Under the pieces are notes generated by a model. It made no database searches and was not told the DNA's origin. It saw nothing but the letters and a program-made list of their open reading frames with translations. From Elusimicrobiota bacterium (GTDB lineage Bacteria > Elusimicrobiota > Elusimicrobia > Elusimicrobiales > Elusimicrobiaceae), in the NCBI GenBank assembly GCA_031258375.1, contig JAIRMX010000198.1, positions 1 to 6,203 of the forward strand: 6,203 nt of DNA, written 5' to 3'. Positions 5,741-6,203 of this stretch are shown here, in pieces. The translations under genes were made by a program, and so were the position numbers. The number at the start of each line of letters is the position of its first letter. Position 1 is the first letter of the stretch.

Positions 5741-5799
5741 CTGTCCATACAATAAAGTATAGACAAGAATGAACGATTATCTTAGGATTGGAATTTGCC
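5706..5799. repeat. 94-bp imperfect palindrome in the pilin leader
   Basis: Arms 5706-5750 and 5757-5799 flank a 6-base loop (AATAAA). They pair in nested blocks: GGCAATTCCAAT with ATTGGAATTTGCC (one bulge, 5706-5717 with 5787-5799), TAATCGT with ACGATTA (5729-5735 with 5773-5779) and TGTCCATAC with GTATAGACA (5742-5750 with 5757-5765). As minus-strand RNA this long hairpin captures the 5' arm of the terminator at 5685-5740, so the two structures exclude each other. It could be an RNA switch, a miniature inverted-repeat element, or a fold-back duplication. Confidence 0.65.
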
Positions 5800-5821
5800 G
5801 CGCGAGTCTCCCCGCCAAGCT

Positions 5822-5842
5822 CTGTACGGGCTCGCCCCGTAC
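5822..5842. repeat. Short stable hairpin, GTACGGG stem
   Basis: GTACGGG (5824-5830) and CCCGTAC (5836-5842) are perfect 7-bp complements around a 5-base loop. It lies in the pilin leader, 5' of the long palindrome, with no T tract, so it is more likely a folded RNA element than a terminator. Confidence 0.5.
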
Positions 5843-5933
5843 TTCCTTCAATAATCTGATTCTTGTATTTTTAAATTATCTTAAATTTTCTTCTACCGCT
5901 ACCGCAAGACCTCCCGACTAAGTAATATTTTTT

Positions 5934-5939
5934 ATTATA
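5934..5939 (-). promoter_or_regulatory. Candidate -10 box for the pilin leader transcript
   Basis: A perfect minus-strand TATAAT lies between the IS1 remnant and the structured leader. Transcription from it would start near 5927 and give a leader of about 275 nt. No good -35 is seen 15-18 bases upstream. An alternative is a promoter directly before the pilin with -10 TATAAA near 5674-5679. Confidence 0.35.
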
Positions 5940-5959
5940 TTAAATATGGCCTATGAAAT

Positions 5960-6152
5960 CTATATCCAATCCTCTAATTTTGAGTAGCAGTATGTTTTTA
6001 TGGCAAGCCTTGCTAAGTTGCCGGTTTGTTCTTTCCACTGCGTATGTGCGCGCTTTGCCGCGCTTATGTTCTTTGTCTGGGAGCAGGTTATAAGTGTCTA
6101 AATAGTCTGCCGTTTTTACATTGCCACAGTCTTTAGATGATAGTAAAGACAA
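5960..6152 (-). pseudogene. IS1-family transposase remnant, frameshifted C-terminal part
   Basis: One minus-strand frame reads NVKTADYLDTYNLLPDKEHK, then RTYAVERTNRQL, which matches the C-terminal part of IS1-type (InsB-like) DDE transposases. That family has TD.W..Y, a KxH block and TxxVExxNxxLR, whose Glu is catalytic. After NRQL the match moves to another frame, ARLAIKTYCYSKLEDWI, equivalent to the family's LARLxRKTxCYSKS, and stops at TAG 5960-5962. A few codons are missing at the join. The N-terminal half and the DNA-binding insA-type part are absent and the expected C-terminal residues are cut short, so the copy is inactive. No terminal inverted repeats were recognised. The right boundary is uncertain, since the promoter of the next gene lies just beyond. 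Confidence 0.6.
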
Positions 6153-6164
6153 TAAACAATAATG

Positions 6165-6176
6165 TATAATAACAAT
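6165..6176 (+). promoter_or_regulatory. -10 box with predicted leaderless start for the right-edge gene
   Basis: A perfect TATAAT (6165-6170) is followed by AACAAT and ATG at 6177, the same spacing as at 435 and 4904. No clear -35 is seen and there is no Shine-Dalgarno sequence. Confidence 0.45.
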
Positions 6177-6203
6177 ATGACTGCCGAAACTAAAGTGGGC
6201 TTG
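6177..6203 (+). CDS. 5' end of an unidentified gene
   Basis: Only nine codons, MTAETKVGL, are inside the window, too few to recognise a family. The call rests on the well-placed TATAAT six bases before the ATG and on the frame staying open to the edge. It would be divergent from the IS1 remnant and the pilin unit. Confidence 0.4.

Noticed and set aside
5769..5921. Plus-strand 50-codon frame starting MNDYLRIGICRASLPAKLC and ending TATARPPD.
   Set aside because: It is antisense to the structured pilin leader, has no clear Shine-Dalgarno sequence or promoter and no recognised family. Open frames occur on several strands of this GC-richer patch.
5660..5930. T-box or c-di-GMP riboswitch in the pilin leader (a GGTAGCGG stretch and a GGCGGGG stretch drew attention).
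   Set aside because: The conserved T-box GGGTGG-ACCGCG sequence and the GEMM core are absent; only short fragments agree.
1..6203. CRISPR array, tRNA or rRNA genes.
   Set aside because: No regularly spaced direct repeats and no tRNA or rRNA signature sequences were seen on either strand.

Overview
The window looks like chromosome from a diderm, moderately AT-rich bacterium, most likely a member of the Elusimicrobiota (Elusimicrobium/Endomicrobium-like). This is inferred from the type IV pilin, whose N-terminus (KKGFTLIELLVVV, then AVPQYQVAVLKARF) is of the kind abundant in that phylum, together with outer-membrane genes (Mla-type ABC transporter, Omp85-like barrel). No rRNA or other taxonomic marker is present, so the assignment is moderate at best.

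Layout. (1) 1-480, minus strand: the 5' end of a TrpB2-type tryptophan synthase beta gene, preceded by what reads as a complete transcription attenuator: a sigma70 promoter, an 11-residue leader peptide with one Trp codon, a pause hairpin, an antiterminator and a terminator. (2) 480-890: an AT-rich gap with possible gene debris and one doubtful small ORF. (3) 891-3426, plus strand: a tight three-gene operon, MlaE permease, a RhuM-Fic/Doc fusion protein, then MlaF ATPase. The two transporter halves are split by the Fic gene, and no mlaD follows. (4) 3600-4904, minus strand: a small outer-membrane beta-barrel protein with one POTRA-like domain. (5) 5128-5652, minus strand: a type IV pilin-like protein with its own terminator downstream and a structured leader of about 270 nt upstream. 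The leader carries a 94-bp imperfect palindrome that competes with an intrinsic terminator. (6) 5960-6152, minus strand: a frameshifted IS1-family transposase remnant. (7) From 6177, plus strand: the first codons of another gene.

The strongest signals are the trp attenuator and a recurring start architecture. Three times in 6.2 kb (435, 4904, 6177) a perfect TATAAT is followed by exactly six bases and then ATG, which predicts mRNAs that begin at or within a base or two of the start codon (leaderless). The trp leader peptide is one of these, so this would be a leaderless attenuator peptide. The pilin leader may be a second RNA switch. Other genes (trpB, pilin) have ordinary Shine-Dalgarno sequences, so the organism appears to use both modes.

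All calls rest on reading the sequence and remembered family motifs; no database search or folding program was used.
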